Of a stretch of 64,000 nucleotides of DNA, positions 39,560 through 51,500 are shown one piece after another. The notes under the pieces are model-generated. The model was given only the letters and a program-made list of their open reading frames with translations. It had not been told where the DNA came from and did not search any database. The stretch lies in the NCBI GenBank assembly GCA_013306675.1, contig JABLUY010000059.1, positions 1 through 64,000 of the forward strand, in the 5' to 3' direction. A program made the position numbers and the translations under genes. Position 1 is the stretch's first letter; the number at the start of each line of letters is the position of its first letter. The stretch is from Thraustochytrium sp. TN22 (taxonomy: Eukaryota; Sar; Bigyra; Thraustochytrida; Thraustochytriidae).

Positions 39560-41704
39560 CGTGCGAAAGGTGCTGCTGCTGCTACTGCTACTTTCTGCTC
39601 TGCTCTTGCTCGATCGATGCGGTTCTGCTGCTGCCGCCGCCGCCCGCGCGCGCCGCCTGCCTGCCCGCCTCCACTTGCCGCCTCCGACTGCCCGCGCCGA
39701 CTGTCACTCACACAGCACAGTCGGTGTGTCAGAGCAACGTACTTGAACTTGAACTTGAAGTGAAGACGCGTGAAGACAGTCACTGATCAGGCCGCCGTTC
39801 GAGCCGCCGTTCCAGGATCCCGCGCGACGCCGCGCGCGCGTCCCCGCTGGCGCCCCTGGCCGCCGGCCGGCGCGCAGGCCCGCCGCGCCGCGCCGCGCAG
39901 TCCGAATCGCGCGCGGGCGGTGCGATCCTCGCCGCGCAGGACGCGCGGCGGCGCCACGGGGCGAGCCTGCAGCGCCTGTGCGGGCTGCGCGCCAGGCTGC
40001 GGCAGGCTGCGCGCCTGCGCCCTGGGGCGGCTGCGTTCAAGTTTGTTTGCTTGCTTTCGTTCGTTCTCTGGGAGGGAGTCCGGCTGTGCCCGGCCTGGCA
40101 GCTCGCCTCGCGCGTGGCAAGCTCAGGACAAGTCCGCGGCGCGGGCGCGAGCGAGCGAGCGAGCGAGCGCGGGCGGGCGGGCGAGCGCGAGCGAGCGCGA
40201 GCGAGCGATCGAGCCGCCTCCGAGCGCGGAGGGAGGCTCGCTCTGCGAGCAGGCGGCGGCGCGAACAGCCTGGCTTGGCGAGCCGACGAGGCGGCGTCGG
40301 CGGCGGGGGCCCTGTGAGAGGCCCTGTGATGGGAAAGAGGGAGAGAGAGAGCGGTGAGCGCAGGCCGGTAGGACAGTGCGGAGCGCCGAGACGGTCTGCG
40401 ATTCGCTCGTGGTCGGCGGCGTGCGTTGGCTGGCGCCGCCGGCTGCCGGGGCGGTGCCAGCGGGCGGCGTGACGCCTCGGGCTCGGAGCGAGCGGCGCGC
40501 AGAAGGGGCGCGCGCGGCTCGGCCAGCGCTGGGCCGAGCTTGTGCCACGCTGGAGCGGCCAACCGCCCACGGCCGCGAATGAACTGCAAGCTGAGGCCGG
40601 AGGTGGACTGGCGGCGCAGGATTGGGTCTGCCCGGCTGACGATCTGCGAAGGAGCGTTGCGCTGCCGCCGCCTGATCTGCCAGCGTTGCGTTGCGCTGCG
40701 AAATGCGATGCGGTGCGTGGCATCGAAGGCTTGGACGACGGCGCGCGCGAGGCCCTGTTCTTCGTATGGTTATTTGTGCACCACTGGTGGGCTTATCGAA
40801 ATGAGCTCTACGGGAGGACCGCTGTAGAAGTATCACTGGCAAAAGACTTTGGCGAGAAAAGAGAACCTCAAGTTCTGGTAGAGCTTGAGCGAGCCACGTC
40901 GACGCGCAACGAACCGCGCACGCAGAAGCTTGCCAGAGCGCGCGTGCCGCCGCGTCGTCGCTGCATTGCGAGCGCCGGTTCACGTCCACGAACTCAAGCG
41001 TGGCGGGACCAGGCGGGCAAAGGCTTTTCCGCGACCAGTAAGTGGATGACGCGCTTGGCATCGGTCGAACGGCGCAAAACATGCCTAACCCATCTCATTG
41101 TATCTTGGCAACCGCTGTCACGGTGTGGCCAACGCCGGTGCAGAATCTGTGACCTCGCGTTGACCCATCGAGTTGCGGCACTTTGTCGTAAAACAAAACA
41201 AGCTGACGGCGCGTTGCTGAGAACTCTAACGCGCGCGACGTGCAAGGCTGTGCGAGGTTCATGGTCATGGTAAGACTCTTTTGCCCACCGGGCGCCGTGG
41301 CGCTCACCTGGAGGGCGAGCTCAGCCAGCACATGATGATCTTGCACTTGAGCATTCACGACCCGAAACCTGCGTCTGGCCCGCATCTGCGGCATCTGCGG
41401 CTCTAAGACCTGCTGCGGCGCGCTGTATGGCATTCGTGTTCGTCGACGAGGTCGGCTCCCAAGCTGTCCAAGGCCGCCACGGCCACTGGCACAAACGAGA
41501 AAAAATGCCCGTGCGGCCCAGGGAACAGAGGCAACCAGCAACAGAGGCTACTCTCCTGCAAGTGGCGCTCGGCGGGCAGCGCAAGTGGAGGCGGGGCGAA
41601 AAGGCGTTTTTCGCGCTCAGGTGGCGCGGCTGCCGTTGTGCGCGCGCAACCTCGGCAAAACCAAGCGTCCGGCCGGGCACTTGTGCGCGCGCGGCGGCGA
41701 CGCG
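39560..41704. other. Gene-free spacer with CTTGAA block and (GAGC)n tract
   Basis: 2.1 kb. Contains three CTTGAA hexamers at 39742-39759 (183-203 bp upstream of the B12D-like start), a GCGAGCGAGC tract at about 40145-40210, a GCGTTGC microrepeat near 40684-40695, and moderate-GC DNA at 40750-41500. The extended open frame upstream of the TMEM180-like ATG has no domain. No gene supported. Confidence 0.5.
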
Positions 41705-43279
41705 ATGACGGCGGCGGCGGCGGCGCCGGCGGCGGGGCCGGGGCCGGGGGCAAGGGCGCGGCGCGCGCGCAGGGCCGCGGCGCGGTGGGCCGTGGACCGC
41801 AAGGCTCTGTGGTTCGGGGTGGTCATGTTCGCGTCGACGGCCATGAACTCGTTGTTCGTGACGTACTACCTGGACCTGTACATGAACGTGGTGCGGCTGG
41901 ACGCGACGGCGTTCTACGTGGGGCAGGTGATCTTCATGGTGTGGAACTCGACGAACGACCCGGTGATGGGGTGGTTCTCGGACCGCGCTGGCGCGCGCGC
42001 AGGCGAGGTGGGACCCGTGCCGCGGCGGCTGCGCGTCATTCACTGGGGCGGCGTGCTCTGGGCCGCGGCGTTCTGGCTCGTGTGGACGCCGCCTGTGGAC
42101 GCGGGCGCGCGCCTTGGGGGGCTGTATTTCACCGTGGTGCTCTGCCTGTACGACGGCATGCTGACGCTGGTGGAGGTGAACCACTCGGCGCTGCTGGCGG
42201 ACATGAGCAGGGACGACGGCGAGCGCGCCACGATGAACGCCTACTCGGCGGCGTGCGCCGGTCTCGGCTCGCTGACCTCGCTGGTGGGCCATCAGTACTG
42301 GTCGCGTGCGCGTGACGACATGGCGGGCTTCCAGCGCGCCATGTTCTTCGTGGCGATCCTGGCGGCTGTGGCCGTGCACCTGGCGTGCGACGGCCTGCAG
42401 CGCGCACACGCCGAGACGTACGGCGACGCCGCGTACGCACCGCTGCATGCGCAGGGCGAGACGTGCCGTGAGCCCGGCTGCACGGCGTGCGGGCCAGGCG
42501 TGCACGCGCCGACCGGCCTGTCCGGTCCGGGCGTCAAGGCGCTGCCGACGACGACAAGTGGAGCGGACCCCGGCCTCCTTCGCAGCGTGGCGCACTTCGT
42601 CGGCGAGCTGGCGCAGCAGCGCAACTTCTGGCTCTTCCAGGTGCTCTACTTTATTCAGGTCTTCGACTGCACCTTTGAGAAGAACCACTTTAGCATTTTC
42701 TTGGCCGGCCTGTCGGGCGAGGCGCTCACGCCCTGGGCCCAGGGCGCCATCATCAGCGCCTCCTTCATGCTGCCGTGGATCGGCATGCTGATGCTCACGC
42801 CGGCCGTCCGGCGCCACGGCATCTACGCGGTCGTACAGGGCATTTTGCTCACGCGCCTGGCCTGGTGCGGCGCGTCCGCAGTGCTGGGCCCGGGCGCCGG
42901 CGCGCCGCGCTTCGCCGCCGCCTTCCTGCTCATCAACCGGGTCATGTCCGAGGCGGTGTGCCGGATTTGCCCGCTCGTCATCACCGATCTGGTCGACGAG
43001 GACCGCTACCTGCACAAGCGCCGCGAGTCCGTCAGCGCCACCATCGTGGGCGCCTCTGGCTTCCTCGGCAAGATGTCGCAGTCGCTCGCGCCCATGCTCG
43101 GCTTTCACGCGCTCCAGGACCAGGCCGACATGTTCGACCGCGCGCGCCTCTTCGCCATGCTCGTCTTCGTCCCGCTCGCCTGCGTCGCATTGCAGAATGC
43201 CGTCTGGCGCTTCTACTCCTTGCGCGGACGCTACCTGCGCAAGGTCAAGGAGATGGACCGCCCAGACTGGGTTGTTTGA
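41705..43279 (+). CDS. TMEM180/MFSD13A-type MFS membrane protein
   Basis: 524 aa from MTAAAAAPAAG. Twelve predicted membrane segments, with motifs that match animal TMEM180 (MFSD13A) in order: VTYYLDLYMNVVRLDATAF, MVWNSTNDPVMGWFSDR, LCLYDGMLTLVEVNHSALLAD, QRNFWLFQVLYFIQVFDC, and NRVMSEAVCRICPLVITDLVDEDR. The family belongs to the glycoside-pentoside-hexuronide/cation-symporter-like branch of MFS; its substrate is unknown. The central cytoplasmic loop (about 245-290) contains a short Cys-rich segment (CREPGCTACGPG) not typical of the family. The C terminus is charged (RYLRKVKEMDRPDWVV). Single exon. Confidence 0.9.
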   Translation: MTAAAAAPAAGPGPGARARRARRAAARWAVDRKALWFGVVMFASTAMNSLFVTYYLDLYMNVVRLDATAFYVGQVIFMVWNSTNDPVMGWFSDRAGARAGEVGPVPRRLRVIHWGGVLWAAAFWLVWTPPVDAGARLGGLYFTVVLCLYDGMLTLVEVNHSALLADMSRDDGERATMNAYSAACAGLGSLTSLVGHQYWSRARDDMAGFQRAMFFVAILAAVAVHLACDGLQRAHAETYGDAAYAPLHAQGETCREPGCTACGPGVHAPTGLSGPGVKALPTTTSGADPGLLRSVAHFVGELAQQRNFWLFQVLYFIQVFDCTFEKNHFSIFLAGLSGEALTPWAQGAIISASFMLPWIGMLMLTPAVRRHGIYAVVQGILLTRLAWCGASAVLGPGAGAPRFAAAFLLINRVMSEAVCRICPLVITDLVDEDRYLHKRRESVSATIVGASGFLGKMSQSLAPMLGFHALQDQADMFDRARLFAMLVFVPLACVALQNAVWRFYSLRGRYLRKVKEMDRPDWVV

Positions 43280-46200
43280 TCAGTATGAGGACGAATGCCG
43301 CTCCGAGTCCTCCGAGGCTCCAATCCTCCTCCAATCCTCCTGCTCCTCCTGCTCCCGAGCCCCCCTCCTCTCCTCCACCACCTGATGACCGCCTCGCTTT
43401 TCTGCTCGCTTTTCTGCTCGGGCGCACTGTCACTGGCAGGCCCCTTGAGTTCTTCAGTAGGCTAGTTCCCCTCGGGCCAGTCCTCACTCGCGGCGAGCTG
43501 GTACGGGTGGGGTAGCGTGGTATGGTACCATGATGGGTACCCGCCCTTCTCTCTTACCTAAGCTTACCACTAACTTGCATCTCAAATTCCGCATCGGTCG
43601 ACTTGAGAGGCCCTTGGTGGCATCAAGGCATTGTGTTCTTGCGTGCAGCTTTTGCACTCTGCGAAGCCCCCACCGTCCCGGACTCCGGCGCCGGCGGGCC
43701 GCTGCTCACACACCTCACCAGGCCACAACAAGCCCCATAGCTCGTGCGGCGGCCGACCAAACGCCCCCCTCGCTCAGGGTGTGCTCTTGCCGCCGCGCCT
43801 TGAAGAGCGTCCATCACCTCAGCCAGGGCCTCCCAGCTGCGCTGCGTCTCGGCCGCAGCCAGCTTCGCCGGGCTCCGACAACGAGCTAGCGCAAAGCTCG
43901 GACCGGGCCTTGGGGGAAGCGACAAGGCGCGCGGCGCGCGCAGCGCGCTGACACGTGAAGTCGTGGTCGAGACTCGATGCGAGCCGCACGGTCGGCTTTA
44001 AAGCCAGGCACCACAACCTTACGTGCTTGCCGTGCGGTGCGCTCGCCGCCAGGGCGCTTGCCTGCTCGCTCGCAGCAGCAACACCTCGAGAAGCGTCCCC
44101 GCAACGCCAGCAGCCTGGCACTGCCAAGGGAAGCGAGGCCCAAGCTGGGCCACTACGTCCAAGCAGGCCAAGCCATGGTGGAGAGTCTGGAGACCGCGAG
44201 GAATTTGATAAGCCCAGGGTACAGCTTGGTGGCTGGTGGCGTCGCCATCGCGGACGCGCTGGGACTGGATTCAGCCCCTTGAGCGCCCTGACAGTTGTTA
44301 TACACACTCACACATTGCGAGCGCAGGCCGCAAGAGGCCTACCCTCTGGCAAGCGACTCGGAGCGAGCAAGCGAGCAAGCAACTCGAAGCGAGCGAGCGA
44401 CTCGGGCGAGCGCGAGACTTGTTCAACGACTCAGGCTCATTGGATCGCGCGCGGCCAAACGGCACGAAATCGCGGCGCAGGAGCGACACGAGACTCGCCC
44501 GATGGCGGCCAGCGTTGCGTCGCGTCGCGTCGCGAGTCGCGCGTCGGGTCTCAGCCGAGCACGTTGATTTTCAGGTGCCATGCTATGAGCGGCGTACCAT
44601 GCCACTTGGTGGCCCACCAAGAACCCAGACTGCGTTCTTGCCTGCTGCCTGCACTCTTGCCGCGTCCCTCCCTTTCGGGACGAAAGTTGGGTGCGAAGTG
44701 GCGCGATGCACATCGGCTTAGTTGACTCGCATGTCGGGTGGCCGGACGCGGCACTGGCGGCGGCTGCGGCGGCCCATGGCACAACAAACACGGCGGACAG
44801 CAAGGCATGAGCTCAATGAGGATTCCTAACGCTCTATCGCATGCGTTGACCAACCAGCTACGGGGGCTAGCGTGCTTGCCTGTTGGGCGACCAGCGTCGT
44901 AGCGAGGCTTAAACGCCAGCGCAAATCGTGGCGTCGGCTACCAGCCAGCCAGCGCGATCCACGCCACCCCGTCCCAAGGCCTCGCGGCCTTCAGCATATA
45001 GCCGGCGTCCAGCCGCCACCGGGCGCAGGCTGCGCGCGGCCGGGGCGGCCACCGTCGGCCGCGCCGCGCGGTTCTTTTCCAGACTTGCGATGGCGCGTCC
45101 GTGCTCCTTCCGCAATGCTGCGCTCCGGGTCCCACAGCGCCAAAGTGGCCCTACCACAGCTATCATCAGGCCCACAGCTCGCACGCGCCCAAGCAGCACA
45201 ACTGGACAGAATTATGTGAGATGTGTGGGTGGGGACGCCAGACATTGTCCTGGTCAGAGCACAAGGGCGGCCGATGGCGGCCGAGGGCGGCCGAGCAAAA
45301 TGTAAGGAACAGGCCCGCGCTCCAACAGCCAGATGCGCGCGTCCAGCGCCGCTGCGCAGCCGCGCGGGGTATGGCGGGGGCTGGCCTGGCCTGTGCTGAG
45401 ACCCTGCCTGCCTGCGCGCGAGCCTCTCTGCCGCCCTGCCGGGCCGCTGCCTGCCAACGGCCGCTGGCGCGTTCGCGATTCTGGATGGGGGGCGTGGCAG
45501 CTTGCTTGAGCTGTGTGCTGCTATAGCTTATGCAGGAAGCTAGGAACGGAGGCAGGAGGGGCACTTGCCAAGCTGCAGACCCTGGCTGTAGAGGCTGCAG
45601 CTTGCCTTTGGGTGTGCTGCTGGTCAGTGCTCGTGCTTGGCGAGCGCCAAAGCCCCGGCAACTCGCGGCGCCCCCGACCTGCGTTCGCACCGGCGGGTCG
45701 TGGGCTCGGACCGCGGCCCGTAGCGCGCCGGCGCCGCGCGGCGCCCGCGTCGCTGGCGCGCGCAGCGTCCGCCGCCAGCCGCGCCGTTAAAGTGCGCGTA
45801 GCCTGGCCCCGGCCAGGTTTCCCTTCCCCCCCCGTGTTCCGGACGCATCCTGCGGACAGTGCAGACGCGCTGTGGCCAGGCTTCACCGGCGCTTGTAGCT
45901 AGGGCTTCAAGTTGTGAGTGCAGTTTGAGAAGCCCGCTGGCTGGCAGCCTGCTTGCCAGCGTGCTAGGCCCACTAGTAGAAAGCTAGCGGGAGGAGGGTG
46001 AGGCGCTGTGGAGGCCCCACGCGTCGCTAGGGCCTCCGCCGCGCCTCCCGAGCGGCCCAAGGCGCCGCAGACGGGCAAGCAAGCAAACACCGACGAGGGG
46101 GCGTCGAGCAAGTGGGCAGCGGCAGCAGATCGAGGCGGCCACGGCCTGCGGCGTGGCGCGACGCGAAGCGACGCGGCGCGGCGCAGCGCGGCGAGGGCCG

Positions 46201-46465
46201 GCGCAGCGCGGCGCAGTCGAGCGGCAGCGAGGTCCAACGACACGCCAACAGCAGGCGAGCGAGCGAGCAGGCGAGCGAGCGAAGCGAGGTGGCCGCAAGC
46301 CGACCATCCGCCAACCGAGGTTGGTTTGCGCTGCTCGAACCCTCGCCGGCGCGGCGGCGTACGCCGGCCTGCAGTAGCCGCTCGCTCCGGATGCGGGTTG
46401 CCTGCTCGTGATCTCTGCCGACAGCGAAAGCGAGCGGCACCGCTCTAGTCTGCTCGCTGCCACAG
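43280..46465. other. 3.2-kb gene-poor region upstream of AP2 cluster
   Basis: No supported gene. It shows a TCC/CCTCC tract just after the TMEM180-like stop (about 43320-43380), GGTA-rich sequence near 43500-43545, a GAGCGAGCAAGC tract at 44357-44413, a GCGTC pentamer run at about 44514-44545 and GCGAGC-rich DNA at 46140-46300. All open frames are short and overlap on both strands. Confidence 0.5.
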
Positions 46466-46985
46466 ATGGCTGACGGGAGGCAAGGAGGCCCCGGCGATGG
46501 CCACAGGCACGGCCCAAACGACGCCAATCAGCAACCAGGGTGGCACTCCTACCAGCAGCAGGCGCAGCACCTCCTTCAGCAGCTTCCTCTCCAACAACAA
46601 CAACAACAACAACAACAACGAATGCCTCAAGGCTTCGCGGCGCAGGGTCAAGCGCTCGCCGGAGGACAGCAGTTACAGACGTACATGGCGCCCAGTATCC
46701 CCTCCTCTTCCTCTAGCACCAGTAGCAGCAGCAACAGCAGCAGTAGCAGCAGCAACAACAGCAACAACGACAGCAACAACAACAACAGCCTCTTGCCTGG
46801 CGCCTCGTCATGGCAACCGACGTCCGCGAGCGGCTCGTCAGTCGGCATGTTCATGCAGACGCTACAGCGCCACTCCTCGAGTACATCCGAGGTGGGTGCG
46901 ACGGGCACGGTGCAGCGTGCTCAGTCCTCGTCCAGCTCCATGACCGCGCCCCCTTCGATGCAGTCCTCTTCTTTTGGCGCATGGC

Positions 46986-47019
<34 letters not shown>

Positions 47020-48574
47020 GCCAGCTAACCAGCCGCACGGTTGGACGCCGCCTGGCGCCACGCTCAAGGCTGAACCGCATACAGGCCAGGCCCTGCCACC
47101 TAACTTCCTGATGCAGGTTTTGCCACAACAGCAGCTCCAGCACCAGCAATTTCAGCAGCAGCTCATGCAGCAGCAATCGCAGTCGCACCAAGCTTTGCAA
47201 CACACGCCACAGCAGGCGCAGCCTTACTTTCTTCAGCTAATGCCAGCAGTGCAAATGGCTCCAAGTCTGCCGCAGCTGCAACACCACCACCAGTACCAAC
47301 ATCTGCTCTACAATTTCCCCGCAGGGACTTTGCTCCCGCAGCAGCAGCCAAGTCAGAGCTCGTCGTCAACATCCTACGCGCTCGTGCCATTTCCCGGCCA
47401 GCAGCAGCAACAACAGCAACAGCAGCAGACGCAGCAGACGCAGACGCAGCAGCAGCAGACGCAGCCGCAGACACAGCAGACACAGACACAGACGCAGACG
47501 CAGCCACAACAACAACAACAACAACAACAAGTCTTCATGGTTCTCCCACAGCAAATGCACTACATGCACGGGCAATCAATGCCGCTGCAACTGCCGCACT
47601 TCCCTCAACAGCAGGAGCCGGTTCTTTTGCCGCCGACCGACCAGTCGCAAGCTTTGGTAGCGTCCGGCATTGGAGTCATGCAGGCGGCGGCGCCCCCCTG
47701 GGCCAGCGGCGGCAGCACAGGCGCTGGCGCTGCGGCGCCATCGGATCCGCCGCGGCCGAAGCGGCGGCAACGCATGCGGCGTAGACGCAAGCCGGCAGCG
47801 GAGGGCGGGCCTGCAGAAGTTGCGGACGATGAACCCAGGTCATCCAAGTTCCGCGGCGTCTACTGGAACAAGACGTGCAAGGCGTGGCGCGCTCGCATCT
47901 GGGTCAATCAGCGCAGCGAGCACCTGGGCAACTTCGACGACGAAGAGGAGGCCGCGCACGCCTTCGACACGCGCGCTCGCTCGTTGCGCCGCTTCAGCAC
48001 CGTCAACTTCCCGGACCCAAACAACCCAGAAGAGGCAGCTGCGGCCGCGGCGCAGGCCGCCGCGGCCCGACGCGACGCAGACCTCGAGGAGGACAGCAGC
48101 TCTATAAGCAGCGGCTCGGGCGACGGTAAAGACGCCGTTCGCAACGAGACCGCCCGCGGGCAGGGCCGGGACCGTGGAGGCAGCGAGAGCAGCAGCGCCC
48201 ACAGCAGTGGCAGCAGCAGCGGCGGCGCCAAGAGCGGCGGCCCCAGAGACGCCGGCGCCGCAAGCCCTGGCTCGCGTGGCGACGGTCAGGAGGACCAGAC
48301 CCAGGACGACCGTCGCCGCCGCCTTGGCGGGTCGGCGCACCTGCCGCTGCCGTCGCCGCCGCCGCCGCGACGGCCGCCGCACGGTCCTGACTCTGTACGA
48401 AGCCCCGCGGACGAGGACGGCGAATCCCGCGTCGAGGCGGATGCCAGCCTGAGGGAGAGCCACCAGTCGAGCATCTCGTCCAAGCGCAAAGCGCCCAGCT
48501 TCACACAGTCTTCCCCTCCGAAGCGGCAGGGCTTCTCCACGGATTCGCCCGACTCTTCCTCGTCCTCTAGCTAG
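46466..48574 (+). CDS. AP2-domain transcription factor with poly-Q N terminus (paralogue 1)
   Basis: 702 aa. A long N-terminal region (about 1-400) is dominated by glutamine tracts encoded by CAA/CAG repeats, plus Ser/Asn runs near 80-110; such regions act as activation or condensate-forming domains in many factors. A basic patch (PKRRQRMRRRRK, about 430-442) likely serves as a nuclear signal and extends DNA binding. A single AP2/ERF-type domain follows at about 459-515: SSKFRGVYWNKTCKAWRARI, SEHLGNFDDEEEAAHAFDTR. The three-strand sheet and helix residues (RGV, W, W-x-A-R-I, LG-F, EEAAxAFD) are intact. The C terminus is disordered Ser/Gly/Pro-rich. Target genes are unknown. It is the first of three co-oriented AP2 genes. 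The stop is followed by an (AGCT)n tract. Confidence 0.92.
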
Positions 48575-51500
48575 AGCTAGAGCCAGCTAGCTAGCTAGCT
48601 AGCTAGCTACTAGCTCCCCAGCTCTGTGTTCTAGCTAGCTTGCTTGCCAGACTCAGGCACAGGGCAGCCTGACTGCGAGGCTGATCGAGGCCAAGTCAGG
48701 CAAGGCCAGGCCGGCCAAGGCCAAGGCCAGGCAGCCCGTCAGGGTGCCTGACCTTGAGCACTGTTGATCCGAGTCCGGCCGCCAGCGGCGGCGTGCCAGT
48801 GCCTGCGGCAGCCACACGAACCTCGACAAGTGGACAACCGTGGCACGTGCGTGGTGCCACGAACCTGAGCTCTGCGAGTCGAGACGAGCCACATCGAAGA
48901 CGTCGAGACCACAGTGACCACAGCGCCCATGCCAGCGGACGCGCCAGCCACGACGAGTGCCGCAGGACCGCGCCGCAGGTGGTGGTATAGAGGTCCGAGC
49001 CCAACGCCCCGCTCGCGGCCGGGCAACAAGGCTGCACAAGCCCTTTTTGCCAGTGCAGGCTGTGTCGCGTTGTCAACCACAAGCAAGAGCAACGGTGCGT
49101 ACGCCCGCTAGCTTCGGCTGGCGCACCGGCCGAGGTGCAGGTCTCGAGCACGACTCGGGTGCTGCCTCAGGCCGCGCGGTGCTGTGCTGTTGTTGCGGGC
49201 GCCCGTGCGTTTTGGACCGCGCAACGCGCGACCGATGTCGCCTGGCTGCTAGGAGAGCCTGCCAGTGAAGGCTCGCAGCCGCTGCGCAAGAAGCTGCAGA
49301 AGACGCAAGACTGACGCTGCGCCGCGACTCTGTGTGGACGGCCAGGCGTCACCGCCGGCGCGGTCCTGCGCGAAGCACAGAACGCCGGCCTGCGATATGC
49401 CGAAAACCTGCAGGAGGGAGGGAGCGCCGGCGCCGGAGCAGGCAGGCAGGCAGGCAGGCACCAGCGCTGGAACCGCGGGCAGCGGTGCTGGGATGGCAAC
49501 CAACACGGAAACGTGCTCTCTCTCTCTCCCTTCTCGCTCTGTCCCCGTCTTGTGCTCGCAGTGCTCGCAGGACGGGTGAGTTCTGCACTGCATCTGTCCG
49601 CGCGATGCCACACACATCATTGGCATGACATGTTGCTCGTCTGGCTACATCGCGCGTCCGACCAACTGACTGCCCACATCGCCGACCTGTGCCGCGTAGG
49701 TCGCGAAGGGCGGTGATTCTTTGCACGGCCAGCTTGAGGGGCGGCGTGCAAGGCGCCGGCTGCACTGATCTGCGTGGTCAAGGCGGCCCGGCCTGTGTGC
49801 CGCGCAGGCGCCACCGCAGTGCGCAGAGGTTTGCGCGGCTCTGTGCGCGGCAGCCTTGGCAGAGCAGACTGTGAGCCTACCGGCCACTGCACGCAAACAG
49901 GACACGAGCCGTGCATGACCATAGATAGCAAATGAGCGCCGCTCTCCGAGACGACAGTTCGGGGCGCGCGCTGAGACGCACCACGCGCGCGTTAAAAGAT
50001 GAAAGATGCCTGCATGTTTACCCAAATTTCCTTTGATGTCACAGCGAGTGGGAAACTTGACCGCCCAACGCCCGCGGCCCAGTAAGTTACTGGCCAGCCC
50101 GGTGGCCTTGGCTTGCCGAAATCAACCAAGGCTTGTCGGAATCAACAGCAGAGTTCGACCCAGGCATACTTTTAGCTCCACTTTGGTCAAGCTCTTCAAT
50201 GAGCAGCTGTACTTGGCTTCGCTCCTGACAGCGCGCACCGTGCAAGTTAAACCCGCCTTTGAACTTGACCAGCCTGAGATCAGACAAGATCTGACGGGTC
50301 AGATCAGCTCAAGCCTGGTAGCAGGGGGGTGGTACCCCACCACCACGTACAAGGTAAAAAACCACTGCAAGAAAAAATGGAGCACGGCCGCGGGAAAACC
50401 TCCGACACACCCTGAGCCTGAAAGCTCGACTCGACCGCGGAGGCCGGCGGTTGACCGCTTTCAGCTTTGGAGTTCGAGTTCGAAATTCGAGTTCTTAGTT
50501 CCCCTTGTCCACTGTCGGCCAGACATGTGTTCTCAACAAACTTAGAACAAATGGAACGAGACGTTGATTTGAAGTTCGTGACACAGCCTGACTTGGGCGA
50601 ACATTGGCAAGACTGCTGGCAAAGCACGTCGCAACCACGCGCTGCTCACGATGACCGCCTCCCAGCTGGTCCCGCGCCGCGGGCCAATCATCAACAATCA
50701 ACGCGATGCCAGAGGCGCACGCTCTGTGAGTCGTGGCAAGAGGTCGCGCAGCAACCACGGCGAGTGCAGTGTGGGCAAGTCGCGCCGCCAGCAGTGTGGC
50801 AACAGCCACCTGGCCACCACCAGCACCAGCACCACCAGCCTGCAAGCCTGCCCTACCACTGCGGCCAGCTGCGGCTGAGCTGCCGAGCTGCCCGCCCTCT
50901 TTTCTACAATTCGTTCCTTTCAAAGTTTCGCCAGGCTGCCAGTGCCGTTGAGGTGCTGCGCGCCCGGCGGTGGCACTGTCCCGTCTGAGATCAAGCCGCC
51001 CGACCACTGCCAGGTCGCTGCCGCTGCGACAGCACCGGGCTGGCGGCTGGTTGGCACTGGCAGCAGCCTGCCGTGCCCACCGTTCAAGCGGCGCCTGCAG
51101 CAGCGCAGAAGCTGTCAGCTTTGTCGCGGGGAGGGGGGGGGGGGTTGGCATGGGCGAGGAGGCCCGCAGAGGTCTCCCAGGCGGCGGCGCGGCCTCCCGA
51201 TCCATTGGAGCGGGGAAGGGCGTGGCTCGCGCGACGCAGCTACCGCGCCCTCGCCGCCCCGCCGCGAGCGCCCGGGACTGGCCGTACCACCGTGGCCGAT
51301 CAGCCTCACCATTCCTGTCAGGATGCACGGGACTGCCGCGCGACCGCCTGCCTCGGCCTGCCTTCGACGCGGAGGCACGGCGCGGGCGCGTCTGGCGAGC
51401 CCCGGGCGCGGCCAGGCGCTGGCAGGCGGTGGCCGTCCGCCAGCCAGCCTCGGCTTGTCGCGGAGCCAGGGAGGGCCCCGCGGCTGGCCTGGTCGAGCTG

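Noticed and set aside
43280-46465. tRNA or other structured RNA genes in the gene-poor regions
   Set aside because: I scanned for the GGTTCGANNCC-type B box by eye on both strands across the window and found no match supported by an acceptor stem.
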